The notes under the pieces are model-generated. The model had not been told where the DNA came from. It made no database searches and worked only from the letters and a program-made list of their open reading frames with translations. The position numbers were made by a program, and so were the translations under genes. A stretch of DNA of 64,000 nt from Pocillopora verrucosa (taxonomy: Eukaryota; Cnidaria; Anthozoa; Scleractinia; Pocilloporidae), in contig NC_089314.1 in assembly GCF_036669915.1 (NCBI RefSeq), forward strand, positions 25,760,220 through 25,824,219, given 5' to 3'. Below, in pieces: positions 59,574 through 64,000 of this stretch (position 1 is its first letter; each line of letters begins with the position of its first letter).

Positions 59574-62500
59574 TTATCTGTCTGTCGTATGGCTTGTGCT
59601 GTCATCTGTGGGCTTGTCCGGCGAGGAATTATCCGTCGCAGATTTTTGAGTATCGTCACCTTCGACCGACAGTTCCTCTGTTGTTACTTGACCAAGGAAG
59701 TCACTTGTTTTGAACACAGCTGGTGCTTTCCAGTCTGAGAAATTTTTCTCTTGCTTTGTAGGACCCTGAGTCATCTGAAGACGAAAAGGCAAAACAGAAG
59801 CTTACCCTGCTGACTTGACGGAATTTTTTTCTTTTGTTGTTTTGAAGGGGGGGGGGGGGGGGCGAGGGGCAAGCGCAAGGTGAATGTGAGCGTTAAGCCC
59901 CGATCAAACAATAATAATAGTTGATAATTGCCGACGCTAGTTTCAACATTTAATCACTATCATTGACTCTCATGTTTGCATTCTAACGGTTAATGATAGT
60001 TGACAAAATCATGCTACAAGATCGCGTAGCTGTAAAAAAAGTTTAGCGCGCGCTGAGGTCTGCAATTTTGATGGCATTTGGAATTTTAGTCAAGAAGTTG
60101 TGAGTTGAAGATACTGAAGCCTGCCAGGAGACGATAAGAATGAACTGCTGGACATTCTGCGCAATTTTGAGGGCTACTTTAGTCATTTTACCACCTGCTA
60201 TTTCGGTTTGAACCCGTTTTTGGCAAAACTGCTGACTAAAAAACAATCGTGCAGTCTCATCAACTCTCATGTCGAATTTTAATATGTTCAAACCAAATGA
60301 TAGTTGATGATACTCGATGATAGTGTATGACAGTTTGTGTTCAAAGGCGCGTGATAGTTGAAACTATCATCAACTATCGTGACCGTTTGAATAGGGTTTA
60401 AGAAGAATAGCTCCTCCTCTCGGGGGTGAACGGCGCTCGTCTTCGCCTAACTTGCGATGGGGCTTTGTCTTTTCGGGATTGGGAAAAGAATGCTTGATCG
60501 CAGGTCAGTCTACGCCCATCTGGCGAAAGGCAAGCGGAGACAAGCACGAGGTGAGCGCGAGATGAACACCGAGGGTGAGTGTTTACATATATTGGCATGC
60601 CTTGTCATAGAATACATTCAGCTTCAAACTCACCTGTCTAAGTCCTGCTATGGATTTTAGGACTTTTTGAATTTTATGACTTCCAAGTTCCCTTTCCGCT
60701 GTTGACACACTTTCCTCCATTTCATCCACGTTTTTCTTGACTGCATTTACAAAAGCCTTGGTAGGACACATCAAACAAGGTTTAGTACAGACTGAATGCA
60801 CACAGGTTACAGGTTCACCTCTCTTGTAAAGTGATCCATCTGGACAGAGGTTATTTTGGTTTGGACAGCATGAAGTGACTGAGAGTATCACTAATCCCCC
60901 CTAAATGGGCTGCTAGTCCGTCAGAAGTTACCCACAAGTATTTCTATCCCTCCCCTGATGGGATGCCAGTCCATCACAGGTTACCAATCAACATTGTGTT
61001 AATTTTTCTTAATATAACGAAAGTCTGAGCATTCACTTTCCACATGATAAATAATCATTGACAAGGCAAACCCTAAGAAAAACTAAAATGTGGAAAAATA
61101 TTTTAATTTATATTTTTCAAAATATTACTCTTCACAACAGCACCATAAGGAAGGTTAAATCTTTAACTCCCATAAGTGACCAAGACAGAATTTCATTAGC
61201 AATACAATATTGAGAAAAGTGATGAGAATAAAGAAAAATATAAATTGAGGAATTAATAGCTGATTGATCCAATACCAAATTCTTCAAACTTTCATCATAA
61301 GAATTGTATGGCAGATGGTTAGGAGAATTACTAATGAGATCTTGGGAGTAAAAGGGTTAAAAGTTCTGCATGTATGATACAATTTGTCTATACCTCTAGT
61401 TGATCAATCTTTCTGAAGATTGTTGGAAGTTCCTGAGATCTTTCATAAAGTTGTGGAATAATTTCTATCAAGGATTGTGAGGAATCATTGCGTATCTGTA
61501 TGTAAAGAAAAATTAATACAAAGAGATCTTCTTAAAATAAGTTTTTTTAATAACTATCATATCATTAATTGCAAGTAAGCCATCTACAGTTCTTATAAGT
61601 GCCACTAATAGAAGTAAAGTGTAACCAATATTTGTGTAGTAATAAAGATAAATTATTGCATGTAGGGATGTTACAACATAGAATCCAGTACAAATAAGTC
61701 ATAAAAAAGCAAATTAAAGCTATAATTTAATGTAATTACAGAGAGAAAGGTACTAGTGCTGTAAGTAAATGTTAAATGATTAAAAACAACAATCAAATCA
61801 TTATCATAGGACAAGAGAAAAAAACAGTTCATGAAACTTTTTTTAATTGGTACAACAACCTGAATGGAAGAGTCAGCAATTTCATGATAAAAACTAAATC
61901 ACACAGGTCTTTTCAAGGATGCACTAAATCACTCATCAAAATATTTTCTTAACCAACAATTTCTGGAAAATTGCTTGCCTAGTTAATTGACATAAAAAAA
62001 CAAGTTTGAGTTGAAAGCTTGAAAGGTTTGAACTGGCAATTTACATGTGCGTATTAACACATAACTATTGATGAAGATGTGCCAATTTATGTCACTTGGA
62101 GATGAGAAAAGGACATGTCTGTGTGGGCTTTGGTAATGGATACCAAATAAAACCCTGAAACTAACTACTTTCCATACATACACCGAGTTTAAGAACAACC
62201 AACTAGCGGGCACCTTCTGCGGTTCCTTTGCATTAATTACCCATAGATCTTCTTAGGGTATTTCTAATAATCCTTCCCAACTAGGAAGGGTTCCAAAAAT
62301 TGCACGATCACTCAATAAGCTCGTGCGTGTGCGTTGTACATAAGGGTGTCAGCAAGACAATTCTCACATAACGATCATGGAAGAGTCGAGCAGCCCCCGA
62401 TAAGGACGTCAACACCCAGATTGTAAATTAAAGAAAATATGACTGCTCAAAAGCACCAACCATGTGGGACGAAAAAAGTCCATTAACATCGAAACATGAA

Positions 62501-63064
62501 AGGACATGAAGCTTTGAACTGTTAAAACCTTTGAAAACGTGATTTCTTCTGAGATCGGACTTTTTACTCCGAAAGAATAATCAAGAAAAGAAAAAATACA
62601 GTTAAAGAAAAATGGAAACACATTCTAATTCCCTAACAGTCATGCGCCTCAGAAGAAACAATATTCTGTGAATATATTACACAGACAAATGAGCACCCCC
62701 TAGGAAGAAAGCTTACGGAAAATAACAAACATTTTCAGACCACTTACCGAGTCAGCTAGATGAGAAAATTCGTCCAAACGAACAAGCATATCCTCGATGG
62801 TTTCCTCGATAACTTTAGACTAAAAATAGATCAATACATATGTGGTAAGATCCAAATTCTCTCTTGTCACACAATCTCTAGGAGACCAGAAATTATCTCT
62901 TTCAAATATTTCACAAACTAAGTCATCAGTGGGTACGATACCTCATTCTTTACATCAACTTGACAATATTGCGCAAATTCTGCAGCACATTTCCTCACAT
63001 CAAGCTCTACTTCGTCCTCTCTTTTCTCGATTTCTGAGGGAGCTTTTTCTTCAACATCCGCCAT
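59574..63064 (-). CDS. BLOC1S4: BLOC-1 subunit 4 (cappuccino), five exons
   Basis: Exons (minus strand): 62942-63064, 62748-62819, 61394-61495, 60634-60756, 59574-59774, all phase 0, total 206 residues (human 217). It starts MADVEEKAPSEIEK. The helical core aligns with human cappuccino: DMLVRLDEFSHLADS with DLLTRVDEFVGMLD, then IRNDSSQSLIEIIPQLYE, then FRKIDQLEAFVNAVKKNVD with YSRIDRLEAFVRMV, then MEESVSTAERELGSHK with MEEQVTKAEAELG. The acidic tail includes PAVFKTSDFLG, like the family's PVLFRTEDYF. The product is a coiled-coil subunit of cytosolic BLOC-1, which acts in sorting to lysosome-related organelles. It is divergent to SNRPB with 154 bases between start codons. Confidence 0.9.
59846..59862. 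repeat. Poly-G run
   Basis: A run of about 17 G within BLOC1S4 intron 4, next to the TTAA element at 59897. Confidence 0.8.
59897..60397. mobile_element. 501-base MITE with inverted ends and TTAA flanks
   Basis: The left end GCCCCGATCAAACAATAATA, continuing ATAGTTGATAA, is matched in inverse by the right end (reverse complement ACCCTATTCAAACGGTCACG, then ATAGTTGATGATAG). TTAA at 59893-59896 and 60398-60401 fits a piggyBac-type target duplication. Subterminal GATAGTTGA repeats occur near both ends and suggest transposase-binding motifs. It lies in BLOC1S4 intron 4. Confidence 0.7.
61159..61356. mobile_element. piggyBac-type MITE copy
   Basis: Left end TTAAATCTTTAACTCCCAT, then AAGTGACCAAGACAGAATT. 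Right end GATCTTGGGAGTAAAAGGG followed by TTAA. TTAA flanks at 61155-61158 and 61357-61360. The size and interior match the intact 203-base copy in MDP1 intron 3, in inverse order. It lies in BLOC1S4 intron 3. Confidence 0.75.
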
Positions 63065-63218
63065 TTTAAAATTGAAAGGTCGGATTATGAGCCGAATTCA
63101 CCTTGACCAGCGGAAGCCGGAGGGAGGGAAACGTTGAAAAGCGTTTCTGCTAGCAGTTGTAGTTTCAAAAGGTGGCAAGTTTCAATCTGCGTAAACCGCG
63201 AACATCTTTACCGCCAAA
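63065..63218. promoter_or_regulatory. Bidirectional promoter, BLOC1S4 / SNRPB
   Basis: The 154 bases between the two divergent ATGs lack a TATA box and contain GCGGAAGCCGGA, an ETS-like pair. Head-to-head housekeeping genes at this distance commonly share a promoter, so both are probably expressed from it. Confidence 0.6.
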
Positions 63219-63560
63219 ATGGTATGTAGAACTCTTTAAGTCTCCTTCATGATCCTCTTTCGGCTAGGTCTCATTATTTTTACATCTTTTTTTCAGACGG
63301 TGGGAAAGAGTTCGAAGATGCTTCAGCATATCAACTACCGAATGCGGTGCACATTGCAAGATGGCCGCAGTTTTATAGGAACATTTTTAGCTTTTGACAA
63401 GCATATGAACATTATTTTAGGAGATTGTGATGAATTTAGGAAAATAAAACCTAAGAGTAGCAAAGCACCGGAACGCGAGGAAAAAAGAGTTCTTGGTTTG
63501 GTTTTATTGCGAGGAGAGCACCTTGTTTCATTGACAGTCGAAGGACCTCCATCATCAGAT
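63219..63560 (+). CDS. SNRPB: SNRPB (SmB/B'), 5' part
   Basis: Exon 1 holds only the ATG (63219-63221, donor ATG|GTATGT). Exon 2 is 63297-63560 (acceptor TTTTTTTCAG, donor GAT|GTAAGT). The 89 visible residues ([17 protein letters not shown], then [42 protein letters not shown]) are a full Sm fold with Sm1 and Sm2 motifs and match human SmB closely. SmB is a core ring protein of spliceosomal snRNPs, nuclear. The proline-rich tail and further exons lie outside the window. A start-codon-only first exon is a conserved layout for this family as I recall it. Confidence 0.95.
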
Positions 63561-63738
63561 GTAAGTTGAGTTTATTGATTTACCTCATGTGATTAAGTAA
63601 AAATTAATGTTAAAGAAGATTTGTTATCTTGAAAAGTTCATATTAGGACACAACACAATTCCATAACTGATGTTAACTTGCAGTAGGGTGATTAAATTAA
63701 TTTTGTGATTGATGATGTGATGCAAAGAATTCACCTCT

Positions 63739-63900
63739 AGAATTGCACAGTCTGCTGAGTATGGCAGAACTCGACAAGATCTTGTGCCTGCAAAGGGGAT
63801 TCTTCTATGTGAGATGTATGGTTAGAAAGGAATAAATTACATGTGCATCTGCCATACCCAGCAGACGGGAGAACTGAGTTAGGGTTAGGAGAATTGCACA
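63739..63900. repeat. Inverted repeat with flanking 11-base direct repeats
   Basis: AGAATTGCACA at 63739-63749 recurs at 63890-63900. Between them, TCTGCTGAGTATGGCAGA (from 63751) is matched in inverse by TCTGCCATACCCAGCAGA (63848-63865). An insertion with target duplication, or a foldback structure, in SNRPB intron 2. Confidence 0.55.
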
Positions 63901-64000
63901 CAAGGCTTTAAACCAGGTTCATATACAATAACCCACCTACATATTACAAGAAAATGCAATGCCAAGAGCTTTTCATTCTTTGTTTGAAATAGTGAGCTTA

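Noticed and set aside
59444-59659. Minus-strand frame overlapping the BLOC1S4 last exon
   Set aside because: It is a shifted frame running across the stop of BLOC1S4; the in-phase frame with the acceptor at 59775 is the supported one.

Overview
The window looks like nuclear DNA of an anthozoan cnidarian, most likely a stony coral. The reasons are an AT-rich base composition, compact multi-exon animal genes with short GT-AG introns, many short inverted-repeat transposon copies, and a repeat family that I associate with coral genomes. The lineage is inferred from memory of gene families; no search was run.

Layout. (1) 1-4.9 kb: three tandem plus-strand genes for a degenerate Rab32-like small-GTPase family; the first is cut by the window edge. 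(2) 6.7-12.8 kb, minus: a ten-exon RUNX1T1/ETO/MTG (nervy) co-repressor with TAFH, NHR2, coiled-coil NHR3 and MYND zinc finger, its introns loaded with MITE-like repeats. (3) 12.9-31.3 kb: a gene-poor stretch with no recognised gene; it holds a possible small three-exon minus-strand gene (20-21.1 kb) and broken coding-like segments (21.6-22.9 kb). (4) 31.4-32.7 kb, plus: a two-exon charged coiled-coil protein. (5) 36.3-44.7 kb, minus: an SNRK kinase gene in four exons; its third intron holds repeats and exon-like segments on the opposite strand. (6) 46.8-47.1 kb, plus: a small single-exon orphan. (7) 48.6-51.5 kb, plus: MDP1, a HAD-family phosphatase, in six exons. (8) 52.2-56.3 kb, minus: two more Rab32-like genes. 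(9) 59.6-63.1 kb, minus: BLOC1S4 (cappuccino) in five exons, head-to-head with (10) SNRPB (SmB), which starts at 63.2 kb and runs out of the window.

The notable content is the Rab32-like family: five copies in two clusters bracketing otherwise conserved genes. All look intronless and have no C-terminal prenylation motif. The nucleotide-binding motifs are eroded in a shared way, while a C-terminal block is well kept. They look like a lineage-specific set of pseudo-GTPases. Exon borders below were read by eye from splice signals, reading phase and remembered family sequence, and were not confirmed by transcripts.
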